A stretch of DNA of 37,342 nucleotides, from the NCBI GenBank assembly GCA_046302815.1, contig JBKCHO010000009.1, forward strand, positions 1-37,342. The letters run 5' to 3'. Under the pieces are notes generated by a model. The model had not been told where the DNA came from. It saw only the letters and a list, made by a program, of their open reading frames with translations, and ran no database searches. This DNA comes from JALRAP01 sp046302815 (lineage in GTDB: Bacteria > Bacteroidota > Bacteroidia > AKYH767-A > OLB10). Both the position numbers and the translations under genes were made by a program. This document shows positions 23,791 to 32,600 of this stretch, one piece after another; the first letter of the stretch is position 1; every line of letters begins with the position of its first letter.

Positions 23791-23977
23791 CGACTATGCG
23801 CGTTACTCGGCGATCGGAATTCAGATCGCCGTTTTCATTTTTGCATGTACCTATGGTGGTGTTAAATTGGATGAGTGGCTTGGACTCAAAGTCCCTGTTT
23901 TTACGCTTCTTCTGAGCCTCTTGTCTGTAGTTATGTCTATGGTGTTTTTTTTCAAATCATTTAAAAATGACAAGTAA
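23744..23977 (+). CDS. atpZ: AtpZ/AtpI-family F0 assembly protein
   Basis: Small membrane protein of 77 residues in the AtpZ/AtpI family, which helps c-ring assembly or metal supply for the ATP synthase. A polar N-terminus (about 1-20) is followed by two membrane helices (about 20-40 and 50-72), with the conserved GVKLDEWLG in the loop between. The start is ATG 23744, inside bactofilin, because no ATG, GTG or TTG codon lies between it and the first helix. This makes a 47-nt overlap, so translation of atpZ probably depends on translation of the upstream gene. The next gene overlaps its end by 11 nt. Confidence 0.85.
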   Translation: MSISNRNSNQRKKQLNDYARYSAIGIQIAVFIFACTYGGVKLDEWLGLKVPVFTLLLSLLSVVMSMVFFFKSFKNDK

Positions 23978-24392
23978 GAATATGTTGTTGCGTGTGCCTT
24001 TTCCTATTTTTTTGGTGGTTTTTTCGGCATTGGTATTTTTTGTTTTCCAATTACTTCAGCCATATCTGCCAGCTAAAGCGGTTTACGACAGATTTTGGAT
24101 AATTCAGATCATCGCGGGCATTACTTCCTTGATCATTCATAGAGGCTTAAAATCAGCATCATTAAAAAGTGGTCAGGCATTTATACGATTTTTCATGGCT
24201 TCATCTGCCCTGAAGCTATTTGCTTTCATGGTTATCATGGTGGTTTTTGCTTTAGCCGATAGGAGCCAAGCTTTTGGCTTTATCTTTAACTTCCTGATCA
24301 TGTACCTGCTGTATACCACTTTAGAGGTTTGGGTCTCCTTCAAGGCCTTTGGTCCAGGAGCCATTGCCAGTACAGCCAAGGATCACAAATAA
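23967..24392 (+). CDS. AtpI-like four-helix membrane protein
   Basis: Hypothetical protein of 141 residues. Hydrophobic helices lie at about 10-30, 41-58, 68-92 and 96-118, giving four membrane passes, followed by a polar tail (KAFGPGAIASTAKDHK). The layout and position between atpZ and atpB resemble AtpI (subunit i) of other bacteria and the small unnamed protein found at this place in Bacteroidota. I do not recognise signature residues. The gene overlaps the end of atpZ by 11 nt, so it is in the same translational unit; the gap to atpB is 130 nt and contains a new -7 box and a weak hairpin. Role in F0 assembly is an inference from position. Confidence 0.72.
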   Translation: MTSKNMLLRVPFPIFLVVFSALVFFVFQLLQPYLPAKAVYDRFWIIQIIAGITSLIIHRGLKSASLKSGQAFIRFFMASSALKLFAFMVIMVVFALADRSQAFGFIFNFLIMYLLYTTLEVWVSFKAFGPGAIASTAKDHK

Positions 24393-24431
24393 GGCTCTAA
24401 AAATCAGGTCTTTCAAACAATATTGTTCGAG

Positions 24432-24462
24432 GCTTGTAAAAAGCACAAGCTACCTACTTTTT
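24432..24462 (+). terminator. Weak hairpin and T-run between the AtpI-like gene and atpB
   Basis: GCTTGT (24432-24437) pairs with ACAAGC (24445-24450) around AAAAAGC; five T follow after seven bases. It could lower read-through into atpB. Too weak to call firmly. Confidence 0.25.
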
Positions 24463-24477
24463 ATCGGGGCAAGTTCA

Positions 24478-24485
24478 TACCTTTG
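24478..24485 (+). promoter_or_regulatory. Putative internal -7 element before atpB
   Basis: TACCTTTG is an exact TAnnTTTG match 38 bp before the atpB ATG. The expected -33 region (near 24457-24461) is T-rich (CTTTTT) but not TTTG. It may give the atpBEFHAG part its own transcript. Confidence 0.42.
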
Positions 24486-24522
24486 CGCTCGAAAAAACTG
24501 AGCCATTACCTCTACACGGAAC

Positions 24523-25623
24523 ATGCGGTCTTTTGAAGCGAAATTTGATTTGAAGCAGGTTATGAAAACCCTGCTCGTCATTCTGTTTATTGTTGTTTAT
24601 CCATTAGTTTCAAATGCCGGAGGAGGTGAACCTGGTGCTAAGTTCGATCCGGGTAAAATGATAACCGATCACATTACCGATGCCCACGATTGGCACTTGT
24701 GGGGTGAAGGTCATAACTCTGTTTCCATTCCGCTTCCGGTCATTGCCTACTCTAGTCGAGGTTTAGATGTTTTTCTTTCCTCTCACTTCCACCACGGCCA
24801 TGATGTATACAATGGTTACGCCCTTATCGACAAAAAGCTTGTAGCCGTTAATGAAACCTCCGGTCCTGTTGAGACCGCAACATTGAATGATGAAGTAAAT
24901 GCCACCCTGTGGGATTTTTCAATTACCAAGAATGTGGTTTCCCTTTTCGTTAGTATTCTTATTCTGCTTTATATATTTCTTTCGGTAGCCAAGGCCTACA
25001 AGGCCCGTCCAGGCCAAGCACCCAAAGGTTTGCAGGGACTGATAGAGCCTTTGGTGATTTTTGTTCGCGACGACATTGCCAAATCCTCCATCGGAGAAAA
25101 GAAATACGAGAAATTCTTGCCCTTTTTGTTGACTGCTTTTTTCTTCATTTGGTTGAATAACCTTCTTGGGTTGGTTCCAATCTTTCCGGGTGGAGCAAAT
25201 TTGACTGGCAGCATTTCGGTCACCTTAACACTTGCCGCCATCACATTTGTATTGGTTTTGGTAAACGGTAACAAGCATTATTGGCATCACATTCTTGCAA
25301 TGCCCGGTGTTCCGGGATGGGTTTTGGTGCTTTTAACACCAATCGAAATTTTAGGAATATTCCTTCGTCCTTTTGTTTTGATGATCCGACTTTTTGCAAA
25401 CATTACAGCAGGTCACATCATCGCCTTGTCATTCTTCAGTTTGATATTCATCTTTGGCGAAATGGGTGCAGGTGCCGGATTTGGAGTCTCCGTGCTGTCG
25501 ATTTCGTTCACCGTATTCATGACATGTCTTGAATTGCTTGTGGCGTTCCTTCAAGCCTATGTGTTTACGCTCCTATCCGCCATTTATATCGGTGCGGCTG
25601 TCGAAGAACCTCACCACCATTGA
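24523..25623 (+). CDS. atpB: ATP synthase F0 subunit a, with signal peptide and His-rich periplasmic segment
   Basis: Proton-channel subunit of the F-type ATP synthase, in the inner membrane. Length is 366 residues, long for subunit a because of the N-terminal part: a signal-peptide-like helix (about 14-32, ending SNAGGGEP) and then a hydrophilic segment rich in His (HDWHLWGEGH near 56-64, SHFHHGHD near 88-94). Five or six membrane helices follow from about 138. The essential arginine is Arg289 in RLFANITAGH. The C-terminus is EEPHHH. A second ATG at codon 14 (24562) would start right at the signal peptide and could be the true start. Extended forms are known in Bacteroidota. Assignment is firm. 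Confidence 0.96.
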   Translation: MRSFEAKFDLKQVMKTLLVILFIVVYPLVSNAGGGEPGAKFDPGKMITDHITDAHDWHLWGEGHNSVSIPLPVIAYSSRGLDVFLSSHFHHGHDVYNGYALIDKKLVAVNETSGPVETATLNDEVNATLWDFSITKNVVSLFVSILILLYIFLSVAKAYKARPGQAPKGLQGLIEPLVIFVRDDIAKSSIGEKKYEKFLPFLLTAFFFIWLNNLLGLVPIFPGGANLTGSISVTLTLAAITFVLVLVNGNKHYWHHILAMPGVPGWVLVLLTPIEILGIFLRPFVLMIRLFANITAGHIIALSFFSLIFIFGEMGAGAGFGVSVLSISFTVFMTCLELLVAFLQAYVFTLLSAIYIGAAVEEPHHH

Positions 25624-25671
25624 TCCTAAAACACAAACATTAACTATTACTCACCAATAAATTCCAAAAAC

Positions 25672-25923
25672 ATGTTATCAACCGTAATTCTTGAAGCTGC
25701 CAATCTAGGTCTTGGATATGGCGTTGCTGCTCTTGGTGCAGGTCTTGCTGCAGTAGGTGCCGGTATGGGTATTGGCCGCATCGGCGGTTCTGCACTCGAG
25801 TCTATCGCGCGTCAGCCTGAAGCAGTAGGCGACATCCGTGCCAACATGATCCTTACAGCGGCTCTTGTTGAAGGTGCAGCCTTCTTTGCCATGGTTGTTG
25901 GTCTGCTTGTTGTATTCAAGTAA
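25672..25923 (+). CDS. atpE: ATP synthase F0 subunit c
   Basis: Two-helix proteolipid of 83 residues that forms the rotor ring. The N-terminal helix contains the packed glycine motif (AALGAGLAAVGAGMGIG, 19-35), the polar loop has ARQPE (46-50), and the second helix has the ion-binding Glu67 in ALVEGAAFF. The Gln and Ser/Thr of sodium-type rings are missing around the site, so it is likely proton-coupled. The gap after it holds a strong inverted repeat. ATG 25672 follows atpB by 48 nt. Confidence 0.97.
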   Translation: MLSTVILEAANLGLGYGVAALGAGLAAVGAGMGIGRIGGSALESIARQPEAVGDIRANMILTAALVEGAAFFAMVVGLLVVFK

Positions 25924-25939
25924 TCCCCAACCCGAATTC

Positions 25940-25975
25940 ATCCTGCCGGGAAAGCGCTTGGCCCACCGGCAGGAT
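25940..25975 (+). repeat. Ten-base-pair stem-loop between atpE and atpF
   Basis: ATCCTGCCGG (25940-25949) is perfectly repeated inverted as CCGGCAGGAT (25966-25975) around a 16-nt loop, GC-rich in a less GC-rich gap, starting 17 nt after the atpE stop. No T-run follows (next bases TTAAAACG), so it is not a typical terminator and the operon continues. It may stabilise the 3' end of an atpE-bearing transcript. Confidence 0.75.
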
Positions 25976-26014
25976 TTAAAACGAAAAACACATCAATCAT
26001 AATATCAATCCAAG

Positions 26015-26509
26015 ATGGAATTAGTCAAACCCGCCTTTGGTCTCGTGTTTTGGATGCTGGTATCCTTCAGCATCATAGTTTTCATATTGAAAAAGTTCGC
26101 TTGGCCTGTTATTTTGGGTTCATTGAACGAACGGGAAAAAAGTATTTCCGATGCCTTGAACGCTGCTGAAAAGGCCAAACAGGAAATGGCTAACCTGAAA
26201 GCTGACAATGAAAAGTTGTTGGCAGAAGCTCGCAATCAGAGGGATCTTATCCTTAAAGAAGCCCGCGATGCAAAGGAATCCATCATCAATGAAGCCCGAA
26301 CCAAAGCCACGGAAGAAGCTGATCGTTTGCTTCGTATTTCCCGCGAGCAAATCCAGAATGAAAAAATGGCCGCCATCACTGAATTGAAAAACCAAGTGGC
26401 CAGCCTTTCTATTGAAATTGCCGAAAAAGTAATCCGTCAGCAATTGTCATCCGACGAGAAGCAAAAGCAGCTCGTTCAAGACATGTTGAAGGATGTAAAG
26501 ATGAACTGA
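26015..26509 (+). CDS. atpF: ATP synthase F0 subunit b
   Basis: Peripheral stalk subunit of 164 residues. One N-terminal membrane helix (about 8-26, FGLVFWMLVSFSIIVFILKK) is followed by KFAWPVILGSLNEREKSI, the usual start of the b-type helix, then a long charged coiled coil to about 150 that dimerises and reaches the delta subunit. Length is standard. It ends 7 nt before atpH. ATG 26015 is clear. Confidence 0.96.
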   Translation: MELVKPAFGLVFWMLVSFSIIVFILKKFAWPVILGSLNEREKSISDALNAAEKAKQEMANLKADNEKLLAEARNQRDLILKEARDAKESIINEARTKATEEADRLLRISREQIQNEKMAAITELKNQVASLSIEIAEKVIRQQLSSDEKQKQLVQDMLKDVKMN

Positions 26510-26516
26510 TCCCGCC

Positions 26517-27074
26517 ATGGCTGAAACCAAAGTTGCCAGAAGATACGCCAAGTCGTTGCTCGACTTGGGTGTGGAGCGAAACATCGCCGACCAAGTGCAT
26601 GCCGATATGATTTTGGTTCACACCTCTATTCGTGGAAGCAGAGAGTTGGCTCAGTTTTTCAAAAGTCCGGTTATCAATACCGACAAAAAAGAAAATGTTC
26701 TCAAGGAACTCTTTGGAGGTAAGGTACAATCCGTGACCCTTGATTTCTTCCTTATTATCACTCGTAAGAAACGGGAATACTACATAGCCGATATCGCTCA
26801 ATCCTTTTTGGAATTGTACGACATATACAAAGGCCGCCAAGTGGCTTGGTTAACCACTGCGGTTCCTGCTGATGACCAAATCCGCAAACAAATGCTCGAC
26901 TTGATCGCTAAAAACACCAGCCAGCAAGTGGTGCTTAAAGAGAAAGTAGATCCATCCATTCTTGGAGGTTTCATCCTTCGTTGGGGTGACCGCCAATTGG
27001 ACACATCGGTTACGCGGAAGTTGCATGCCTTGAAGCAGGACTTCAACAATAACCTTTATGTTAAGGATTTTTGA
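26517..27074 (+). CDS. atpH: ATP synthase F1 subunit delta
   Basis: Subunit delta of 185 residues, linking the b stalk to the top of F1. The N-terminal helical domain (about 1-105) starts ETKVARRYAKSLLDLGVERN, typical of the family; the C-terminal part has the conserved DPSILGGFILRWGDRQLDTSVTRKLHALK (about 145-173), here shown in part. It sits between atpF (7-nt gap) and atpA (44-nt gap), the expected gene order. Confidence 0.95.
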   Translation: MAETKVARRYAKSLLDLGVERNIADQVHADMILVHTSIRGSRELAQFFKSPVINTDKKENVLKELFGGKVQSVTLDFFLIITRKKREYYIADIAQSFLELYDIYKGRQVAWLTTAVPADDQIRKQMLDLIAKNTSQQVVLKEKVDPSILGGFILRWGDRQLDTSVTRKLHALKQDFNNNLYVKDF

Positions 27075-27118
27075 TTTAAACACAACTCCATAGAAATTCC
27101 ATTCCAACACCAATCACA

Positions 27119-28705
27119 ATGGCAGAAGTAAGACCAGACGAAGTTTCGGCAATTCTCAAACAGCAACTTGCCGGCTTCAAGTCCGACACCGAACTAGAAC
27201 AAGTAGGAACCGTACTCCAGGTTGGAGACGGTATAGCCCGCATTTACGGACTTACCAAGGTCCAATCGGGTGAATTGATTGAATTCAAAAACGGTCTGCG
27301 CGGTATCGTATTGAACCTCGAGGAGGACAATGTTGGTGCCGTATTGCTGGGCCAATCGAATGACATCCGCGAAGGCGATACTGTCAAGCGTACCGGCAAA
27401 ATCGCCTCTATCAATGTAGGTGAAGGCATGGTGGGCCGCGTTGTAGATACACTCGGTAATCCCATCGATGGAAAAGGACCTATCAAAGGGGAGTTGGTGG
27501 AAATGCCTCTCGAGCGTAAAGCTCCTGGTGTAATCTACCGTCAGCCTGTAAAGGAACCGCTTCAAACCGGTATCAAGGCGATTGATGCCATGATTCCCAT
27601 TGGTCGTGGTCAGCGTGAATTGATCATCGGTGATCGTCAGACCGGCAAGACAGCCGTCGCTATCGACACCATCATTAACCAAAAGGAGTTCTATGAGCGC
27701 GGTGAAACGGTTTATTGTATTTATGTGGCAGTAGGTCAGAAAGGGTCTACCGTCGCCAATATCGTTAAGACTCTTGAAGAGAATGGCGCAATGCCCTACA
27801 CGGTGATTGTTTCCGCAACAGCATCTGATCCCGCGCCAATGCAATTTTTCGCTCCTATGGCCGGTGCTGCCATCGGTGAGTATTTCCGCGATACTGGTCG
27901 TCCCGCTTTGATTGTTTATGATGATTTGTCGAAGCAGGCTGTTGCATATCGTGAAGTATCACTACTGTTGCGCCGCCCCCCAGGTCGTGAAGCATACCCT
28001 GGTGATGTATTCTACTTGCACTCGCGCCTATTGGAGCGTGCTGCTAAGGTCATCGATTCAGATGCCATCGCTGCCAATATGAATGACTTGCCTGAATCGC
28101 TAAAGGGCAAGGTAAAGGGTGGTGGTTCATTGACCGCACTCCCTATCATCGAAACCCAAGCAGGGGATGTATCCGCATACATTCCAACGAATGTAATCTC
28201 CATCACCGATGGTCAGATCTTTTTGGAGGCTAACCTGTTTAACTCGGGTGTTCGTCCTGCGATCAATGTGGGTATATCCGTTTCTCGTGTGGGAGGTAAC
28301 GCCCAGATCAAGTCGATGAAGAAAGTGGCAGGAACCTTGAAGCTCGATCAAGCTCAGTTTCGTGAGTTGGAAGCGTTTTCCAAATTCGGATCCGACTTGG
28401 ATGCCGCAACCAAAGCGGTTCTTGACAAAGGTTCTCGAAATGTAGAGATTCTAAAGCAAGGACAGTACTCTCCTTTGACAGTAGAGAAACAAATAGCCAT
28501 TATCTATTGTGGAACCAAAGGTTTGTTACGCGATGTTCCTGTAAAGGATATCAAAGCTTTTGAAACGGATTTCCTCAATATGTTGGAGGCCCAGCACAAG
28601 GATGTGTTGAACTCTCTCAAGAAAGGTGATTTCAACGACTCCATTACCGGCACATTGGAAAAAGTGGCCAAGGAACTCACAAGCCGTTACGCAACTAAGA
28701 AGTAA
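27119..28705 (+). CDS. atpA: ATP synthase F1 subunit alpha
   Basis: Regulatory nucleotide-binding subunit of F1, 528 residues. The N-terminal beta barrel (about 25-95, DGIARIYGLTKVQSGELIEF) is followed by the nucleotide domain with P-loop GDRQTGKT (171-178), then VRPAINVGISVSRVGG containing the arginine finger near 380, and a helical C-terminus. All family hallmarks are present. The catalytic partner, subunit beta (atpD), is not in the window, nor is epsilon (atpC), which in Bacteroidota are often encoded elsewhere. ATG 27119. Confidence 0.97.
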   Translation: MAEVRPDEVSAILKQQLAGFKSDTELEQVGTVLQVGDGIARIYGLTKVQSGELIEFKNGLRGIVLNLEEDNVGAVLLGQSNDIREGDTVKRTGKIASINVGEGMVGRVVDTLGNPIDGKGPIKGELVEMPLERKAPGVIYRQPVKEPLQTGIKAIDAMIPIGRGQRELIIGDRQTGKTAVAIDTIINQKEFYERGETVYCIYVAVGQKGSTVANIVKTLEENGAMPYTVIVSATASDPAPMQFFAPMAGAAIGEYFRDTGRPALIVYDDLSKQAVAYREVSLLLRRPPGREAYPGDVFYLHSRLLERAAKVIDSDAIAANMNDLPESLKGKVKGGGSLTALPIIETQAGDVSAYIPTNVISITDGQIFLEANLFNSGVRPAINVGISVSRVGGNAQIKSMKKVAGTLKLDQAQFRELEAFSKFGSDLDAATKAVLDKGSRNVEILKQGQYSPLTVEKQIAIIYCGTKGLLRDVPVKDIKAFETDFLNMLEAQHKDVLNSLKKGDFNDSITGTLEKVAKELTSRYATKK

Positions 28706-28733
28706 TTCATACCAATCGTACCCATAACCGGAT

Positions 28734-29615
28734 ATGGCAAATCTTAAAGAAGTCCGCCTCAGGATCACATCCGTAAACTCTACCCAACAGATCACCAAAG
28801 CCATGAAAATGGTTTCGGCTGCTAAGTTGCGTAGGGCCCAAGATGCTATTACCCAGATGCGCCCTTATGCTTCCAAGCTGCGTGAGATTTTGGAAAATGT
28901 AGCTGGTAGTGTTGATACTTCCGGAAGCGGAGCCTTGGCCAAGGCTAGGCCCGTTAACAAGGTTCTGATTGTTGCTGTAACTTCTAATAGGGGATTGGCC
29001 GGCGCCTTTAATTCCAATATCATTCGTACCGTCAATAGATTGATAAACGAAACTTATGTAACCCAAAAGAACAAGGGCGATGTAAAGGTTTTCTGTATCG
29101 GTAAGAAGGCAAGCGACTTTTACGGTAAGAACTCGGTTTTATACGCCGGTAATCGAAACGAGATTTTCAATAATGTGGCATTCTCGCCCGTAGCTTCAGT
29201 TGCGCAAGAATTTATGGATGGGTTCGTTGCGGGTCAATTTGATGAAGTTGTTGTGGTTTACAATCGCTTCAAAAATGCAGCTGTTCAACATGTTGAGGTA
29301 GAGCAATTGCTTCCAATCGCACCACCATCTGCCAGCGGCAAAAACAACACATCGAAGGATTATATTTTTGAGCCTAGTCAATCTGAGATTGTTCTCGATC
29401 TCATTCCAAAAGCAGTTAAAACACAGCTCTACAAGGCTGTGCTTGATTCCAACGCTAGTGAGCATGGCGCACGCATGACTGCCATGAGCAAGGCTACTGA
29501 CAACGCAGGCGAGCTGATCAAAGAACTAAAACTTCAATACAATAAAGCCCGCCAAGCCGCCATTACCAATGAAATTTTGGAAATTGTTGCAGGTGCCGAA
29601 GCTTTGAATGGCTGA
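28734..29615 (+). CDS. atpG: ATP synthase F1 subunit gamma
   Basis: Central rotor shaft of 293 residues. The N-terminal helix (LKEVRLRITSVNSTQQITKAMKMVSAAKLRRAQ) and the C-terminal helix (ARMTAMSKATDNAGELIKELKLQYNKARQAAITNEILEIVAG), both given here only in part as hallmarks, form the coiled coil inside the alpha-beta ring; a Rossmann-like middle lies at about 75-235 (VTSNRGLAGAFNSNI). It is the last gene of the operon, followed by a strong terminator. Confidence 0.97.
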   Translation: MANLKEVRLRITSVNSTQQITKAMKMVSAAKLRRAQDAITQMRPYASKLREILENVAGSVDTSGSGALAKARPVNKVLIVAVTSNRGLAGAFNSNIIRTVNRLINETYVTQKNKGDVKVFCIGKKASDFYGKNSVLYAGNRNEIFNNVAFSPVASVAQEFMDGFVAGQFDEVVVVYNRFKNAAVQHVEVEQLLPIAPPSASGKNNTSKDYIFEPSQSEIVLDLIPKAVKTQLYKAVLDSNASEHGARMTAMSKATDNAGELIKELKLQYNKARQAAITNEILEIVAGAEALNG

Positions 29616-29635
29616 TGTTAACTTATTCTAATGCT

Positions 29636-29665
29636 AAAGGGGACTGATGGTCCCCTTTTTTATTT
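29636..29665 (+). terminator. Intrinsic terminator of the ATP synthase operon
   Basis: GGGGAC (29639-29644) pairs with GTCCCC (29650-29655) around a 5-nt loop, and six T plus TATTTT follow. On the minus strand only three T follow, so it mainly serves the plus-strand operon, and only weakly the convergent kinase gene. Confidence 0.88.
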
Positions 29666-29690
29666 TGGAATGTATGATTAAGGAATGCTG

Positions 29691-32600
29691 TTAGTCCTTG
29701 TTTGTTTTTATCATCTCAGATTGTGCGGGGGGGGGTAAAACTATAGATACCTTGGTTCCTTTACCAACTTCGCTTTCTATATCCACGGTAGCATTAATAA
29801 GTCGAGCAAAATCGAATACGATGAAATATCCCAGTTGGTTTCCCGTGTCCGGATCATCGGCGTCGAACTCTCCGGTGACCGTATGCTTTTTGATAGTTTT
29901 GATTTTTTCAATTATTTTTTCTGGGATACCCATTCCGGTATCTTCCACGACAATTCGTGTAGAGCCGTTATCTTCAATGAATGAGTAAACGGTGATACTT
30001 CCTTCCTTTGTGTATTTAACAGCGTTACTCAAAATATTTTGAAGAACAATTTTCAGGATGTTTGGGTCTGCAATGATAATATCCTCTTCCCCAACTTTGT
30101 TAACCATTTGTATTGCATCCTTGTCGATTACATCCTCGAGCGGTGAAATTACTTCATCAACGAAATCGTACAAACCAATGTTCTCTGGTTCAATTTTAAT
30201 GAGTTCGTTTTGAAGTTTAATCCAATTTAGGATGTTGGCAGCGTTATTGTATATTTTTTCTGCAGCGGCACCAATATAGCGCATGTTGTCCATGGTTTCC
30301 TTGGGATCCATGGGCTTGATGTTGTCGTTTTTTCCGGTCATCTTACTCACAATAGATAGGAATTTGATGGGTGTAATGATATCGTGAGAGATGATGGATA
30401 TGAGTTTGTCTTTGATGCGAATAGACTCTCTGAGCTTATACTCTTTTTCCTGTAGATTATTGATGGCGACATTCAGGGTGTCATTGGTTTTTTGAAGATC
30501 TGATGTCCTCTCTACAACCTGCTCCTCCAAAAGTCTGTTTTGGCGTACAATCCTTGCGCTGTTTAAATGGAAAAGTCCAAACAATATTAGGATGCCCGAC
30601 AATAGTCCTCCAAACATGAATGCAGTGGTTTCATAAAATTCAGGTTGAATGATTATTGGGATTTTCAGGGTGAGAGCTTGACTTTCATTCGATGAAATCA
30701 TGTTGCGGATTTCCAAAGAATATTCGCCATGTGGAAGATGGGCGAAGTCAATCCATCTGCCGCCGCCTTCTGTCTGTCTCCATTTATCATTAAACCCTTT
30801 AATCCTGTATTCTAACTGTAAGTTGTCGGGGTGGCCCCAATATGGACTACTGAAATGCAGTATTACTTCATCACTGTAACTACTGATTTCTAAGTTTCCT
30901 TGGAAAGCTAATTTTTCGCCATTGATTTGTATTTCATCAATAAATATCCTTTCATCAGGTAAATCTCTTAGAGCCTCTTCCGGTTTCAGCCATACCAAGC
31001 CCTCCATAGTGGGATATGATACAAAGCCGTTTTTCAGGCGAATGTAGGTTGGATGGCATCCTCCATTAAATTCGGTATTAAGGATGCCATCTTCCGTATC
31101 ATAATAATAGAAGTAAGGCAGCTTGGTTGAATCCGACAAGAAAGCCATGATTTCTTTTATGGGTGTATTGAGAAGTCCGGTGTTCGTCGACATCCATATC
31201 AAGCCGTTTCCATCCAACAAAAAACTATGTGTTTTCTTAAGTTTCTCAAGTTTGTCCAGAGGTAGTTTTCTAAACTTGCCTTGGTAGAATGCGTAATACC
31301 CTTGGCCATAGGTTCCGATAAAATAAATATCGCTTATCTTTTCAATAATACGCACGCACAATCCGGTCATTTCAGGTATTTCACCTACGGTTCTGTTTGA
31401 GATGTTATAGGTCAAAATACCATTGCAATTAGCCATCCATAGAAGTCCGTCAGGCCCCTTCACTATGGATGTGATCTTTTTATTGAAACCAGAGAGTTTC
31501 GTTCTTGAGAGCAAAAAAAGAGAATCATCAATCAGGCCATGAATCCCAGATGAAGATGTGAAATAAATCGTGTCATCATCTTGGTAAGATGCAAAGTATG
31601 TCCTTTTTTCAGCTGAGATTTGAGTCTTTTGCTTGGTTATCAAATCGTATTTTAAAAGATTGCCTCCTAAAACAAAATAAACGGAATTGTTTATTTTAAG
31701 GCTGAAATCGAATTGGGCTGAACCAAATTGAAGCTCATGAGAGGATAATTTGGAACCCATCTGATTGAACTCCCAATTTCTGTTAGTGATTACCCTGTGG
31801 CTATCTAATTCTATTTGTGAATAAAAACAATTGGTATTGATAGTTGTCGGGTTTTCTGCCAATAATGTTCGAATCGATTTTTTTCGGAATATGAAAAGTC
31901 CTTTTGTAGTCGTTCCAACAAAATAGGATTCGCTTTTTTGGTCAAAAATAACCTCAGTAATCAAGCAATTCTCCGGAAGCTGATTTAAGACGAGAGTTAA
32001 ATGGAGGATTTTATTTTTCTTCTCAATGCGATACAATTCTTTACCGTTAATCAAGAAGGTCTGATCTTGCTCGTAATTCCAAATGACTTTATCAAGTAAA
32101 ACCTTTTGTTTTGAGAATCCTGTTAGGATTGCCTTCTTGAATTGGAGACTTTCTGGGTTTAATACCATACATGCTCCATTGGCATCCAATATATAAATGT
32201 CGTTGTTGAGTTTGAAACTTGATACAATAGTAAATCCTTCTGGGTTTAGATATTGAGTAATCCTAGACTCTTTATTGGAGTACAAACCAATGTCCGATCC
32301 CATAGAAATAAGAAATCTTTCGTTATCAATTGGCAATACATGGTACCATTCTTCCGTATTGTTGAAATTTGTTTTTATCCCTGATATTTTTTCTAAATCA
32401 GCATTAACAACAAAACTCAGATTAGGAAACCCGCCTCGCATCCAATATCCACTCCCTCTTGATTTTTGGACCCTATGTATGGATTTGATTCCATCTGTTT
32501 TGATCTCTACAATGTTGCCATCCACATCATCGGATATAAGCTCGCCGGTCACAAGGCTTTTTATGCTTGCCATCCGTTCATTGGTCAGGCCTTTGGTAGT

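Noticed and set aside
27194..27844. A 216-codon open frame on the minus strand inside atpA
   Set aside because: It lies fully antisense to a conserved catalytic gene, shows no family motif, and results from the codon bias of atpA.
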